NCBI GenBank assembly: GCA_027318865.1
Contig: DAHVOJ010000004.1
Location: 1-64,000 of the forward strand
DNA length: 64,000 nt
Reading direction: 5' to 3'
DNA from: a bacterium
Lineage (GTDB): Bacteria > SZUA-79 > Acidulodesulfobacterales > Acidulodesulfobacteraceae
This document shows, in pieces, positions 30,369 through 42,162 of the stretch. The translations under genes were made by a program, and so were the position numbers. The notes beneath the pieces were generated by a model, which was not told where the DNA came from, made no database searches, and saw nothing but the letters and a program-made list of their open reading frames with translations. How positions within the stretch are numbered: the stretch's first letter is position 1; each line of letters opens with the position of its first letter.

Positions 30369-32699
30369 ATGTTTAATTTGGACTATTACGAAGATAAACT
30401 ATCGGAAAGCGGATATAGGGTTTTAACGATTTCTATCGAAGAATCTAAACGTAGAAAACATTTTTATTTGGGTCTCGAGCATATATTCTATGCCTTGACT
30501 TTAGTGGACGAAGACCTTTTAAACGAGATATTTTTAGAATTAAGAATAGATAAAAGAAAGATTGTGAAACTTTTGAACGATTTCATGATGTCGTCCGATC
30601 AATATATAGGCGAAGGAATGAAAATCCCGCTTCAAACCAGAAATCTTTTTAAGAGTGCTTACGATTATGCGCAAAGTTCCGGTAGAAATCTTATAGAATC
30701 AACCGATTTTTTAATGGTGATGTTTCAGGAGCCAAATTCCGCGCCCAACAGAGTTTTTAAGTCGCTTGGAGTGGATTCGGTCGTGATCGCCGATAAAATT
30801 TTTCAAAAAATGAGGGAAAGAAGAAGCAGGAGCGATGAAAACAGAAGAAAATACGATTTACCTTACACGCTTAGACAGCACGCCATTAATTTAAGCAAAC
30901 TTGCAATTATGGACAAGCTGCCTTTAGTATTCGGAAGAGAAGAAGAAATTACCAGACTAATGGAAATACTGTGTCATATAGACAGGCCTAATTCCGCAAT
31001 AATAGTCGGGGAACCCGGTGTGGGAAAGACTGCCGTCGTGGAAGGTCTTGCAAGAAAAATAGAACTCGAACCTTACAGCGTTCCGGCAAGGCTTAGAAAT
31101 AAAATTATAGTAAACCTGCAGATGAACTCATTAGTTGCGGGAACAGTTTTCAGGGGCATGTTCGAAGACAGGATGGAAAAGATAATAAACGAACTGAAAT
31201 CCAGAAAGAATATAATATTATTCGTCGACGAGGTACATACTATTATTGGCGCCGGCTCGGCAATCGCCGTCCCAAGCGATGCGGCTAATATATTAAAATC
31301 TTCTCTTGCAAGGGGCGAAGTACAGATTATAGGCGCAACCACTCTTTCGGAGTATAAAGAATTTATTGCGGAAGACGAGGCTCTTGCCCGCAGATTCAGG
31401 CTCGTCAATATTAATGAACCGAGTACGGAAGATACAAAAAGAATACTTTACGGACTTAAAAGAAGATTTGAAGATACTTACGGCGTGGAGATCGAAGACT
31501 CCGCTCTCGACGAGTCGCTTAAATTGTCGTACCGTTATTCAAAATCTTTGAGACTCCCCGATAAAGCTATAGGATGGGTCGATTCAAGCTGTGTAAAAGC
31601 GGAAATATACAACGAGGATAAGGTGGTAAAAAAGGAAAATATTTATCAGGTTATTTCACAGGAAACCGGCATGCCTATAGATTTGATAAAAAGAGACGTT
31701 CTTGAAAGATTTCAGGATATGGAAGACTTTTTTTCTAAAAGAATAGTCGGACAGAAAGATGCCGTTAATTCGCTTGCCAAACATTTAAGGCTTAATAAAG
31801 GACCATTAAAAGAAAACTTTAACAGACCCGACGCCGTTCTGCTTTTTCTGGGTCCGACCGGCGTAGGCAAGACCGAGACGGCAAAGGCTATGGCGGAGTA
31901 TCTGTTTGGTTCCGGCAGAAATATTATCAGAATAGATATGTCCGAGTATAAAGACGGTTCGATAGCCGTAGATAAATTAATCGGCATGCCGAGGGGCATA
32001 GTCGGTTCTTCGAGGGGCGGTATCTTGACTAACCAGGTAAAAGATAATCCGTATTCGGTCATTCTTTTAGACGAAATAGAAAAGGCGAGCGAACTTGTAT
32101 TCAATCTATTTCTTCAGGTTTTCGACGAAGGCTTTTTAACCGACGGAAGAGGCAAGAGAGTCTATTTTTCGGATTCCGTTATTATTATGACTTCCAATCT
32201 CGGTTCCCATGAATTTTCAAGGTTTACCAAGCCTCTCGGTTTTATAGAATCTAACGACATAGTTAAATCTCTTAAGGGAACGATAAATAAAGAAATAGAA
32301 AACTTCTTTTCTCCTGAATTTATAAACAGGATAGACGATGTAGTGATTTTTTCGCCGCTTACCAAAAAAGAAGTTAAACAAATTGCGTTGATGCATATAG
32401 AAACCATAAATAAAACTATGTCGGAACACGGAAAAGAAATTACCGTAACGGACGACGCTTTAGATAAACTTGTCGAAACCGGTTACAGCGCAAAGTTCGG
32501 CGCAAGATTTTTAAAGCGTACCATCGACGACCTTATTAAAGTTCCGTTAACGTTGAAATGGAAAGAGGGCGATATATTTACGGCGGAAGTAAAAGAGGGC
32601 GAAGTAATAGTGGCTGCAGATAAAAGCCGTGAAGACGAAGTATCGAAAAAGGTTAAAAACGGTAAGGAAAAATATAAGGAGGAACCGGATTATGTCTGA
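30369..32699 (+). CDS. clpA: ATP-dependent Clp protease ATP-binding subunit ClpA-like
   Basis: Two AAA+ modules ([30 protein letters not shown]) with Clp-N domain and no long middle domain. Confidence 0.9.
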   Translation: MFNLDYYEDKLSESGYRVLTISIEESKRRKHFYLGLEHIFYALTLVDEDLLNEIFLELRIDKRKIVKLLNDFMMSSDQYIGEGMKIPLQTRNLFKSAYDYAQSSGRNLIESTDFLMVMFQEPNSAPNRVFKSLGVDSVVIADKIFQKMRERRSRSDENRRKYDLPYTLRQHAINLSKLAIMDKLPLVFGREEEITRLMEILCHIDRPNSAIIVGEPGVGKTAVVEGLARKIELEPYSVPARLRNKIIVNLQMNSLVAGTVFRGMFEDRMEKIINELKSRKNIILFVDEVHTIIGAGSAIAVPSDAANILKSSLARGEVQIIGATTLSEYKEFIAEDEALARRFRLVNINEPSTEDTKRILYGLKRRFEDTYGVEIEDSALDESLKLSYRYSKSLRLPDKAIGWVDSSCVKAEIYNEDKVVKKENIYQVISQETGMPIDLIKRDVLERFQDMEDFFSKRIVGQKDAVNSLAKHLRLNKGPLKENFNRPDAVLLFLGPTGVGKTETAKAMAEYLFGSGRNIIRIDMSEYKDGSIAVDKLIGMPRGIVGSSRGGILTNQVKDNPYSVILLDEIEKASELVFNLFLQVFDEGFLTDGRGKRVYFSDSVIIMTSNLGSHEFSRFTKPLGFIESNDIVKSLKGTINKEIENFFSPEFINRIDDVVIFSPLTKKEVKQIALMHIETINKTMSEHGKEITVTDDALDKLVETGYSAKFGARFLKRTIDDLIKVPLTLKWKEGDIFTAEVKEGEVIVAADKSREDEVSKKVKNGKEKYKEEPDYV

Positions 32700-33150
32700 G
32701 AAAGAGCCGGAAAAATCTTTCAGGGTGGTAGATAAAAGAAAAGTTTCGGAAACAGAAGGAGAGGAAAGAGAAAACTGGAACGTCGGCGGAAGCGAAAAAG
32801 CAAACGTAAACTCCGCAGATGAAGCAAGCATGGAAAATGAGTCGAAACAGCCCGAAACCGTTTCCGAAAAAAAAGCGGCGGATGAGGCTGGGGCGGAAGC
32901 GCTTAATTTTGAAGCCGATTTTGCGACGTTTATCTATTCGTTGAATACTCAGGCGCTTCTTTTTATGGGGAAAATACCTAATCCTATATCTAAAAAATAT
33001 GAAAAAGACTTAGGAACGGCTAAATATCTTATAGACACTATAGACATGCTTTCCAAGAAAACCAAAGGAAATCTTGACGAAAACGAAGCCAAACTTATAG
33101 AAAACATTTTATATGACCTTAGAATGGCTTATATTTCCGAGAAAAAGTAA
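32692..33150 (+). CDS. DUF1844-type protein
   Basis: DFATFIYSLNTQALLFMGKIPNP...AKYLIDTIDMLSKKTKGNLDENEAKLIENILYDLRMAYI; ATG at 32692 overlaps the clpA stop. Confidence 0.85.
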   Translation: MSEKEPEKSFRVVDKRKVSETEGEERENWNVGGSEKANVNSADEASMENESKQPETVSEKKAADEAGAEALNFEADFATFIYSLNTQALLFMGKIPNPISKKYEKDLGTAKYLIDTIDMLSKKTKGNLDENEAKLIENILYDLRMAYISEKK

Positions 33151-33237
33151 ATACGATAAAACTATAAATTCATATAGGTATATATCAAAAAGGTATGGCT
33201 AAAGATCGGAATATAAATAAAAAGGCGGTGTATTTTT

Positions 33238-35850
33238 ATGAATTTAAATAATTTTACTATAAAATCCCAGGAATTGATAGAACTTACGGTTAATACCGCT
33301 AAAGATGCCAAAAATCCGGAAATATCCGATTTACATTTATTATATGCCTTGCTGAATTACGACGAGAGCAGTATAGCCGTTTCTATTTTTAAAAAAATAG
33401 GAATAGATTTAAAGGCGTTTTCTAACGATACGGAAAATGGCCTGTCAAAACTTGCCGTAGTAGAGGGCGGCATGGAGCCCGGGTTTTCTTCCTCCATGAA
33501 GCGCATATTAGATGCCGCCGAAAAGAATAAAAATTTTATGAAGGATGATTTCGTATCGGTAGAGCATTTCGTTCTTGCGATGTTCGACGTAAAAGACACT
33601 AAATCTTACGAAATTTTAAAAAAATACGGCTTAAACAAGGATGCCGTTTTAAAATCTTTGACGGATATCAGAGGAAACACGAAAGTGACCGACCAGAACC
33701 CTGAGGATAAATATCAGGCTTTAGAAAAATATACGGTTAATTTAACGCAGCTTGCAAAGTCGGGGAAAATAGATCCCGTTATAGGAAGGGACGGCGAGAT
33801 AAGAAGGCTTATGGAAGTTTTATCGAGACGGACGAAAAACAATCCCGTTTTAATAGGCGACCCGGGCGTAGGCAAAACCGCTATAGTAGAAGGACTTGCA
33901 AAAAGAATTGCCGACGGAGACGTTCCCGAGATTTTAAAAGAAAAAATCGTTCTTTCGCTCGACTTAGGTTCCCTTATTGCCGGAGCAAAATATAGAGGGG
34001 AGTTCGAGGACAGGCTTAAAGCCGTGGTAAAGGAAATAAAATCGTCCGAAGGAAAAATAATAATATTTATCGACGAACTTCATAATCTTGTCGGCGCCGG
34101 AAAATCGGAAGGAGCTATGGATGCCTCGAATCTTTTGAAACCGGCGCTTGCAAGAGGGGAATTAAGAGCTATAGGCGCAACTACTCTTGACGAATACAGA
34201 AAATATATCGAAAAAGACGCGGCGTTAGAAAGAAGATTTCAGCCCGTGTTCGTGGACGAACCTTCCGTAGAAGATACTATTTCTATACTTAGGGGGCTAA
34301 AGGAAAGATATGAAGCATATCATGGAATAAGAATAAAGGATTCGGCATTAATTGCGGCGGCTATGCTCTCCCATAGGTATATTTCCGATAGATTTTTACC
34401 GGATAAGGCTATAGACCTGGTTGACGAGGCTTCCGCAAAGTTAAGAATAGAAATAGGCTCTCTTCCTACCGTTCTTGACGAAGTTCAGAGGAATATAATA
34501 AAAATTAAGATAGAGCAGGAGGCGCTAAAAAAAGAAAAGGATGCCGAATCTAAAAAGAGGTTGAAAGAACTTGACGAAGAACTGGCAAATTTAGAAGAAG
34601 ATTTTAATCAAAAAAAAGCTAAGTGGCATAACGAGAAAGAACATATACAAAAAATCGGCGAAATAAAAAAAGAAATAGATGCCCTCAGATTTGAAGAGCA
34701 GAGATACGAAAGGGAAGGAAAATACGATAAAGTAGCGGAAATCAGATACGGCAAATTAAACGAACTGGAAAAAAAGCTGGAAGATTTAAATAAATCCCTT
34801 ATTGCAATGCAGGAAAAGGGAAGTTTTCTGAAAGAAGAAGTAGATGCGGACGATATTGCAAAGGTGGTGGCAAAATGGACCGGAATACCGGTTTCAAAAC
34901 TTATGGAAGGGGAAAAAGAAAAACTTCTGCAAATAGAAGAACATTTACACAACCGCGTTATAGCTCAGGACGAGGCGATAAACAGCGTAGCCAATACCAT
35001 CAGACGTTCGAGGGCAGGTTTATCCGATATTAATAAACCTATCGGCTCTTTTATATTTCTAGGGCCGACCGGCGTAGGAAAAACTGAGCTTGCAAAAGCC
35101 CTTGCCGAATTTTTATTCGACGACGAAAACAGTATAGTAAGAATAGATATGTCGGAATATATGGAAAAACACGCCGTTTCGAGGCTTATCGGCGCTCCTC
35201 CCGGATATGTGGGTTACGAAGAAGGAGGGCAGCTTACGGAAGCGGTCAGAAGACGTCCTTACAGCGTGGTATTATTCGATGAAGTAGAAAAAGCCCATCA
35301 GGACGTGTTTAACGTTTTGCTTCAGCTTTTGGACGACGGAAGATTGACCGACGGACAAGGCAGGACGGTGGACTTTAAAAATACTATTGTCATTATGACA
35401 TCGAATATAGGTTCCGATATTATCCAGAGTTACAGCGGCAAACAGTACGAAGAAATGAAAAACAATATTACCGCTATTTTAAAAAATTATTTCAGGCCGG
35501 AGTTTTTAAACAGACTCGACGATATTATAATATTTCATGCCCTTAACGAAAGCGATATAATAAAAATTGTCGGAATACAGCTCGGCAAACTTAAGAGCAT
35601 ACTTAAAGAAAAGGGTATAGATGCCGATTATACGGATTCGCTGATAAAATTCGTCGCAATGGAAGGTTATGACCCGATTTACGGAGCGAGACCGTTAAAA
35701 AGAGCCATAAAATCTTTTATACAGGATAGAATAGCAGTGGATTTACTTTCCGGAAGGCTGATTTCAGGCGACTCTATAATTATAGATTATAAGGACGAAA
35801 CCGGAATCGTTATTGAAAAAATTACGGTAGCCGAAGCTCAACCTGTTTGA
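33238..35850 (+). CDS. clpB: ATP-dependent chaperone ClpB
   Basis: Two Walker A motifs, coiled-coil middle domain, [38 protein letters not shown]. Confidence 0.97.
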   Translation: MNLNNFTIKSQELIELTVNTAKDAKNPEISDLHLLYALLNYDESSIAVSIFKKIGIDLKAFSNDTENGLSKLAVVEGGMEPGFSSSMKRILDAAEKNKNFMKDDFVSVEHFVLAMFDVKDTKSYEILKKYGLNKDAVLKSLTDIRGNTKVTDQNPEDKYQALEKYTVNLTQLAKSGKIDPVIGRDGEIRRLMEVLSRRTKNNPVLIGDPGVGKTAIVEGLAKRIADGDVPEILKEKIVLSLDLGSLIAGAKYRGEFEDRLKAVVKEIKSSEGKIIIFIDELHNLVGAGKSEGAMDASNLLKPALARGELRAIGATTLDEYRKYIEKDAALERRFQPVFVDEPSVEDTISILRGLKERYEAYHGIRIKDSALIAAAMLSHRYISDRFLPDKAIDLVDEASAKLRIEIGSLPTVLDEVQRNIIKIKIEQEALKKEKDAESKKRLKELDEELANLEEDFNQKKAKWHNEKEHIQKIGEIKKEIDALRFEEQRYEREGKYDKVAEIRYGKLNELEKKLEDLNKSLIAMQEKGSFLKEEVDADDIAKVVAKWTGIPVSKLMEGEKEKLLQIEEHLHNRVIAQDEAINSVANTIRRSRAGLSDINKPIGSFIFLGPTGVGKTELAKALAEFLFDDENSIVRIDMSEYMEKHAVSRLIGAPPGYVGYEEGGQLTEAVRRRPYSVVLFDEVEKAHQDVFNVLLQLLDDGRLTDGQGRTVDFKNTIVIMTSNIGSDIIQSYSGKQYEEMKNNITAILKNYFRPEFLNRLDDIIIFHALNESDIIKIVGIQLGKLKSILKEKGIDADYTDSLIKFVAMEGYDPIYGARPLKRAIKSFIQDRIAVDLLSGRLISGDSIIIDYKDETGIVIEKITVAEAQPV

Positions 35851-36033
35851 TAGAATAGTCATTATGACAAATATTAATTTATCAAAATGACAAAATTTAA
35901 ATAATAAATATCCGATAAACAATAAATTAAAAAAATAATATTACTAAGTATTTGTAATATATAGTGTTTTAAAAAAATATATAAATTTTTGTGAAATGGC
36001 ATAGTTTTTGCATTTATAAAAATAAAAAATAAA

Positions 36034-37539
36034 ATGAGGAGTTTTAAGATTATGAGTTTAAAGTCCGATTCAAAAATTATAGGCGCGGGAGTTGCGGTAC
36101 TGATAGGCATAATAGCGGGAGTTATAATTACCGCTAATCTGCATTTATTTAAAAAATCTATGGCGGAAGAAAACGCTCCGGTAATCTATACTACTAAAAA
36201 TTCGGAAATGCAGGCTCAAAACGGACCGAGTAATTTTATCGCATTGATAAAAAAGGATAAGCCTTTTGTGGTTAATATCAGGACTACCCAAAAAGTTAAG
36301 AGCGGACCGTTTCAGATGTACGAAAGCCCTTTCGGCAATCAACCCAATCCGTTCGGAAATTTTTTTAAGAATTTCTTTAATAATACGCCTCAGGCGACAT
36401 ATACCGAAGAAAGTTTAGGTTCGGGAGTAATTATAAGTAAAAACGGATATATAATAACTAATAACCACGTGATAAAAGGAGCAACAAAAATATACGTAAA
36501 ACTTTCTACAGGTAAAACTTTTAAGGCGACTGTTGTGGGAAAAGATCCACAGGTGGATCTCGCTCTGCTTAAGATAAACGACGGAAATAATCTTCCGGCC
36601 GCAACACTTGGAGATTCCGCAAAATCGCAGATAGGCGAATGGGTTCTTGCTATAGGCAACCCTTTCGGTCTCGGCTGGACGGTGACCAATGGAATAATAA
36701 GCGCTAAGGGTAGAGCTATCGGAGGACCGTATGAGGATTTTATTCAGACTAATGCCGCCATTAATCCAGGAAACAGCGGCGGTCCGCTGATAAATATGAA
36801 GGGGCAGGTGATAGGCATAAATACGGCAATTATAAAGGGAGCGCAGGGAATTGGATTCTCTATACCGATAAACGTGGTAAAAGAAGTTCTTCCCGAACTC
36901 GAAACCGGCAAAATAACAAGAGGCTGGCTTGGAATAGAAATCCAAAAAATATCGCCCGCTCTTAAAAAGGCATTTAATTTGGAAACTTCACGCGGAGCGC
37001 TCGTTTCCTCTGTAGTTCCCGGAGGACCGGCAGCAAAAGCAGGCTTAAGAAGCGGAGACGTCATAATAAAATACAACGGTATAAAAGTAAAAGAAATGTC
37101 TCAACTTCCGTGGTTAGTCGGCAATACTAAACCGGGAGCAACAGTTCCGATAGAAGTAATAAGGAACGGGAAAAAGATAGCTTTATCTATAACGGTCGGC
37201 AACTGGAACAGCAAAAGCAATGTTTTTAACAAAAAAGCACAGAAAATTTCGGCAAAAAAATTAGGAATAACGGTTATTCCCCTTACTCCTCAAAATATGC
37301 AGAGTTACGGGATACAAAACGTCCATCACGGAGTTATAGTTTCAAAAGTTATACCCGGCGGCGCAGGCCAAAGAATGGGTATAATGCCCGGGGACGTTAT
37401 CGAGTCGATTAACCATCATATCGTCAATAATATTTCTGAGTATGTCAGCGATATAAACAGGGCGGAAAAATCAAAACAGTTCCTGTTTTATATAAGACGC
37501 GGCAATATGAAACTTTATCTTGCATATTCGATAAAATAA
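36034..37539 (+). CDS. degP: DegP/HtrA-type serine protease with two PDZ domains
   Basis: NNHVIKGA, DLALLKI, NPGNSGGPLIN triad context. Confidence 0.94.
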   Translation: MRSFKIMSLKSDSKIIGAGVAVLIGIIAGVIITANLHLFKKSMAEENAPVIYTTKNSEMQAQNGPSNFIALIKKDKPFVVNIRTTQKVKSGPFQMYESPFGNQPNPFGNFFKNFFNNTPQATYTEESLGSGVIISKNGYIITNNHVIKGATKIYVKLSTGKTFKATVVGKDPQVDLALLKINDGNNLPAATLGDSAKSQIGEWVLAIGNPFGLGWTVTNGIISAKGRAIGGPYEDFIQTNAAINPGNSGGPLINMKGQVIGINTAIIKGAQGIGFSIPINVVKEVLPELETGKITRGWLGIEIQKISPALKKAFNLETSRGALVSSVVPGGPAAKAGLRSGDVIIKYNGIKVKEMSQLPWLVGNTKPGATVPIEVIRNGKKIALSITVGNWNSKSNVFNKKAQKISAKKLGITVIPLTPQNMQSYGIQNVHHGVIVSKVIPGGAGQRMGIMPGDVIESINHHIVNNISEYVSDINRAEKSKQFLFYIRRGNMKLYLAYSIK

Positions 37540-37618
37540 ATTCATATACGCAATATAATAAAAAGTTTTCTCAAAACCAAGACAAACTGTAAGCTTTCCA
37601 TCACTCCTCCTAAAGGTG

Positions 37619-37652
37619 GCCCGGCTCCTTAAAAAGAGCCGGGCTATTTATT
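37619..37652 (+). terminator. Rho-independent-like terminator after degP
   Basis: gcccggctc-cttaaaaa-gagccgggc stem-loop followed by tatttatttttt. Confidence 0.85.
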
Positions 37653-37753
37653 TTTTGGCTGAATGTATGGTAAAATTAATTATAATAAATATAGGCGTTT
37701 TAATAAAAATACTGCATTAAACTTTAACCGCTTTGTTTTTCCATATAATACCA

Positions 37754-39697
37754 ATGGATAATTTTATACTTGGAACTGCCGGTCATATAGACCATGGTAA
37801 ATCCTCGCTTATTAAAGCCTTAACGGGTACGGAAACCGACAGGCTCAAAGAAGAAAAAAAGCGCGGCATCAGCATCGTTCTGGGCTATGCCAATATGGTT
37901 TTCCCTTCCGGTATTTCCGTAGGAATCGTCGATGTCCCCGGACACGTAAAATTTATAAAAACTATGGTTTCCGGTTCTACCGGAATGGACGGCGTTTTGC
38001 TGGCGGTTGCGGCGGACGACGGAATAATGGCGCAAACAAAGGAACATCTGCTTATTTTAAAACTACTGGGTATCAAGCTGATAGTGCCGGTAATTACAAA
38101 AATAGATATCGTTCCGGACGAAATCGTTATAAAAAGAGAAACGGAAATAAAGCAATTTTTAAAAATATACGGCTACGATAAATTTGCGGGAAATATCTTA
38201 AAAGTTTCGGCTAAATCCGGAAACGGGATAGACGAGTTAAAAAGAGAAATAGAAAAAGTTCTAAAAGAATACAATTTATCGCGGCTTTCGACAAAATCGG
38301 TTCCTACGAAAATTTTTTTGCCCCTCGACAGAATTATTTCTTCTAAGGGTTTTGGGACTATTTTAGCCGGAACATTAAAATACGGCGCTTTTGCCTCCGG
38401 CAGTGAAATTCAGCTCATGCCCTCAGGTTTGACGGCAAAAATAAAAAGCATAGAATCGCACAATAAACCGGTAGAAGTTGCCGGCAAATCTATGAGAATA
38501 TCTATAAATGTTCCTTCGGTAAGAAAAGAAAGCGTAAAATTCGGCGAAGTTATTTCCGCGAAAGACGCTCTTACCGCATCTGATACCGTCTTTGCAAATG
38601 TTTTTTACGACTTCGAGAATAAAAAAGATCTTAAAAGCCACGTTATACTGATGTTTATGACCGGGGCGGCATCCGCCTCCGCTAAAATAATAGTTTTTAA
38701 TTCAGATAAAAAAATCAAAGCAGGAGAATATTCGTATGCCTTGTTTAAATTAAACGGTAAAATATCCTCCATGACCGGCGAAAAATTTATTTTAAGGGAT
38801 ATAGGCGCCGGCAAAACCATAGGCGGCGGTACTATAATAGATCCGGCGATGGATTACGCATACGAAGAAACGTTTAAACCTTTTTATGAAAAGATAATTT
38901 CGGATAACATAGACGAAGCGGTTCACGGTTTTATAGAAGTTTTTAAAACCGGAAATATAGAAAACATTTATAAAAGATTTAATCTAAACCTGCCGGATTT
39001 TATGAACGTAATAGAAAAATTAAAGAAAAGCGGGCGGATAATAACCGGCAATAAAAACAGATATGCGTTTACGGCAAATTATTATAACGACGGGAAAAAT
39101 TTATTGGCCGGTATAATAAATAAAAATCAAAAAATTTATGGAAAGCAGGAACTTTTTAATATTTTTGCAGAAAGTTTCGATAAAAACACAGGTTCTAAAT
39201 CTTCGGGTATTTTTTTCGACGTTTTGATAGACGGTTTATTAAACGAAAAAGAAATATCATACGATGCCGGGAACATAATTCCTAAAGGACTTAATGCCGA
39301 TAATAGTTCTTTAATAGATATTCCCGAAGAATATGCCTATATAGCAAAAAAAATAGAAAATTTATTAAAATCAAACGGCAACAGCGTTCCGGATTACGGC
39401 GGGATAGAAAGAAAAATCGCCGCTCCTAAAAAAATTTTAAATTATGTATTGAGTTTAATGCTTAAGCAGTCGAAAATTTTTAAAATTAAACAGGATATTT
39501 ATTATTTAAAAGAACAGATAGACGATATTAAATCGAAATTAGACGTTTTTTTTAAAAAAGAAGAAAAACTCGAACCTAAAGACATGAAAGAAATTGCCGG
39601 AGTGTCCAGAAAATATGCAATTCCACTGCTCGAATATTTCGACAACGTCGGATATACCGTAAAAAAAGGCGATTGCAGGTTTAAAAAGGAAAAATAA
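37754..39697 (+). CDS. selB: Selenocysteine-specific translation elongation factor
   Basis: GTAGHIDHGKSSLIKALTG, KRGISIVLGYANM, DVPGHVKFIKTM; C-terminal winged-helix-like region. Confidence 0.93.
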   Translation: MDNFILGTAGHIDHGKSSLIKALTGTETDRLKEEKKRGISIVLGYANMVFPSGISVGIVDVPGHVKFIKTMVSGSTGMDGVLLAVAADDGIMAQTKEHLLILKLLGIKLIVPVITKIDIVPDEIVIKRETEIKQFLKIYGYDKFAGNILKVSAKSGNGIDELKREIEKVLKEYNLSRLSTKSVPTKIFLPLDRIISSKGFGTILAGTLKYGAFASGSEIQLMPSGLTAKIKSIESHNKPVEVAGKSMRISINVPSVRKESVKFGEVISAKDALTASDTVFANVFYDFENKKDLKSHVILMFMTGAASASAKIIVFNSDKKIKAGEYSYALFKLNGKISSMTGEKFILRDIGAGKTIGGGTIIDPAMDYAYEETFKPFYEKIISDNIDEAVHGFIEVFKTGNIENIYKRFNLNLPDFMNVIEKLKKSGRIITGNKNRYAFTANYYNDGKNLLAGIINKNQKIYGKQELFNIFAESFDKNTGSKSSGIFFDVLIDGLLNEKEISYDAGNIIPKGLNADNSSLIDIPEEYAYIAKKIENLLKSNGNSVPDYGGIERKIAAPKKILNYVLSLMLKQSKIFKIKQDIYYLKEQIDDIKSKLDVFFKKEEKLEPKDMKEIAGVSRKYAIPLLEYFDNVGYTVKKGDCRFKKEK

Positions 39698-39795
39698 ATC
39701 TGCGCCTTCCAAGTTTTATTTTTTATAATTTTTTGGTATAATAATTAAAATGCAGTTAATAATTTATAACCCGCAATATAATTATACCAAAAAAT

Positions 39796-41247
39796 ATGCC
39801 ATATAAAGACTTGCACGAATTTATCCGGATACTGGAAAAAAATAACGATTTGCGCAGAATATCCGTTCCCGTCGATAGAATTTTAGAAATTGCCGAAATT
39901 GCCGACAGAACCGTTAAGAAAGAGGGTCCGGCTCTTTTATTCGAGAATGTTAAAGGCTATAAGTTTCCGGTTTTAATAAATATGTTCGGTTCGAATAGGC
40001 GGATATTGCAGGCTTTTGAAGTAGAAAATCTTAACGACGTCGCAAAAAGAATCGAAGAAATAATGGACCCGGAAATTCCCACGAATTTCTTCGAAAAAAT
40101 AAAATCTCTTTCAAAACTTAAAAAACTTGCCGATTATATGCCTAAAGTCGTCAAAAACGCCAAATGCAAAGAGGTTATTATAGATAATCCGCCCCTGTTA
40201 GATATTTTACCTGTTTTAAAGACATGGCCGGAAGACGGCGGACCGTTTATAACGCTTCCGCTTGTTTTTACGAAAGACCCCGAAAAAGGTTCTACCAATG
40301 TAGGTATGTATAGAATGCAGGTGTATGACGATACTTCGTGCGGTATGCACTGGCATATCCATAAGGACGGAGCAAGGCATTTCAGGAAATACAAGGAATT
40401 GGGAAAAAAAATACCGGTTTCCGTTGTTATAGGTTCGGATCCCGCGGTGATTTACTCGGCTACCGCTCCGCTGCCTCCGGATATAGAAGAAATGATGTTT
40501 GCAGGCTTTTTAAGAGGCGAAGCCGTAGAGTTGGTAAAATGTGAAACAAACAATATATATGTTCCGGCAAATGCCGAATTCGTTATAGAAGGGTATATAG
40601 ACCCTGCCGAAGATTTCAGGACGGAAGGTCCTTTCGGCGACCATACGGGATATTATTCTCTCGAAGATTTTTATCCGGTATTTCACGCAACTCTTATAAC
40701 TCACAGAAAAGATGCGGTATATCCCGCTACTATAGTCGGAAAGCCTCCCATGGAAGACTGCTATATAGGAAAAGCGACCGAAAGGTTTTTTCTGCCCGCA
40801 ATAAAAAAGATTTTTCCGGAAATTGTCGATATGAATCTTCCGTTCGAGGGGATATTCCACGACCTTGCTTTTATAAGCATTAAAAAAAGCTATCCCGGTC
40901 ATGCAAAAAAAATTATGCACGGTATCTGGGGTTTAGGTTTAATGATGTTTACCAAAATTATAGTTATATTAGACGAAGACGTAAACGTTCAGGACAGAAG
41001 CGAAGTTATCTGGAGAATTTGTAATAATATCGATCCTAAAAGGGATATAACGTTCGTAGAAGGACCGATAGACGTTTTAGAACATGCATCCGATATTCCC
41101 GACTACGGTTCAAAAATGGGCATAGATGCTACAAAAAAATGGACTTCCGAAGGTTATAAAAGAAAATGGCCGAATGATATAATTATGTCCGACGAAATAA
41201 AAAAATTAGTCGATGCAAGGTGGGAAGAGTACGGTCTCGATGCTTAA
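39796..41247 (+). CDS. UbiD family decarboxylase (possibly menaquinone-related)
   Basis: GMYRMQVYDDTSCGMHWHIHKDGARH, RTEGPFGDHTGYYS, YPATIVGKPPMEDCYIGKATE. Confidence 0.93.
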   Translation: MPYKDLHEFIRILEKNNDLRRISVPVDRILEIAEIADRTVKKEGPALLFENVKGYKFPVLINMFGSNRRILQAFEVENLNDVAKRIEEIMDPEIPTNFFEKIKSLSKLKKLADYMPKVVKNAKCKEVIIDNPPLLDILPVLKTWPEDGGPFITLPLVFTKDPEKGSTNVGMYRMQVYDDTSCGMHWHIHKDGARHFRKYKELGKKIPVSVVIGSDPAVIYSATAPLPPDIEEMMFAGFLRGEAVELVKCETNNIYVPANAEFVIEGYIDPAEDFRTEGPFGDHTGYYSLEDFYPVFHATLITHRKDAVYPATIVGKPPMEDCYIGKATERFFLPAIKKIFPEIVDMNLPFEGIFHDLAFISIKKSYPGHAKKIMHGIWGLGLMMFTKIIVILDEDVNVQDRSEVIWRICNNIDPKRDITFVEGPIDVLEHASDIPDYGSKMGIDATKKWTSEGYKRKWPNDIIMSDEIKKLVDARWEEYGLDA

Positions 41248-42133
41248 AAAAATAAAAAACACGTTAGAATTAGTCAAATTTTCCCATACGATATTCGTTC
41301 TGCCTTTTGCTCTTAGCGCTTTTTTTCTTGCTTTTTACGATAAATATCCCGATTCTTTCGGCACGCCGTTTTTTTACTTTAAAATAATATGGATTATCGC
41401 GGCAATGGCTTCGGGAAGAAGCGGGGCTATGGCGTTTAACAGGATTATAGACAGAAAAATAGACGCAAAAAATAAAAGGACGATGGGAAGGACGCTGCCT
41501 AAAGGTGAATTGTCGGTCTTATACGGCATTATTTTTGGGACATTGTCTTACGCCGTTCTTATAATTGCGGCATATGAGCTTAATTTTACGTGTTTCGTTC
41601 TGTCTCCTTTCGTAATAATCTTTGTAACTTTTTATTCGTTTACAAAAAGGTTTACTTTTTTCTCGCATCTGGCGCTTGGAATAAGCATGGCTTTAGGACC
41701 TTTAGGAACATGGCTTGCCGTAACCGGCAGTTTAGATTATAAGATTTTGATTCTGGGTCTTGCGGTAGTTTTTTGGGGCGCCGGGTTCGATATTCTTTAT
41801 GCCGTAATGGATTACGATTTCGATATAGCAAACGGACTTTTTTCGGTTCCGGCAAAATTCGGGATTAAAAACGCGGTCGTGATTGCAAGAATATTGCATT
41901 TATTTGCGCTATTATGCCTTATTTATCTATATTTTATATTTAATCTAAATTTTTTATATATTATCGGAATAATTCTCGTGGCGGGATTTTTTGCCTATGA
42001 ACATTTTCTCGTATATAAAAGTTTAAATAATATAAACATGGCATTTTTTACGATGAACGGTTATATATCTATAACTTTTTTTATTTTTATATCGGCAAGT
42101 ATCGCATATGCTAAATTTTTTATAAAAGTTTAA
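41240..42133 (+). CDS. UbiA family prenyltransferase
   Basis: MAFNRIIDRKIDAKNKRT motif; multiple TM helices; overlaps the ubiD-like stop. Confidence 0.92.
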   Translation: MLKKIKNTLELVKFSHTIFVLPFALSAFFLAFYDKYPDSFGTPFFYFKIIWIIAAMASGRSGAMAFNRIIDRKIDAKNKRTMGRTLPKGELSVLYGIIFGTLSYAVLIIAAYELNFTCFVLSPFVIIFVTFYSFTKRFTFFSHLALGISMALGPLGTWLAVTGSLDYKILILGLAVVFWGAGFDILYAVMDYDFDIANGLFSVPAKFGIKNAVVIARILHLFALLCLIYLYFIFNLNFLYIIGIILVAGFFAYEHFLVYKSLNNINMAFFTMNGYISITFFIFISASIAYAKFFIKV

Positions 42134-42162
42134 AAGTTTAAAAGTTTAAAAGAAAAATATAT

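Noticed and set aside
42125-42152. Short aaaagttt direct repeats between the ubiA-like and ubiX-like genes
   Set aside because: Only about four 8-nt copies in AT-rich spacer; likely slippage with no further context.
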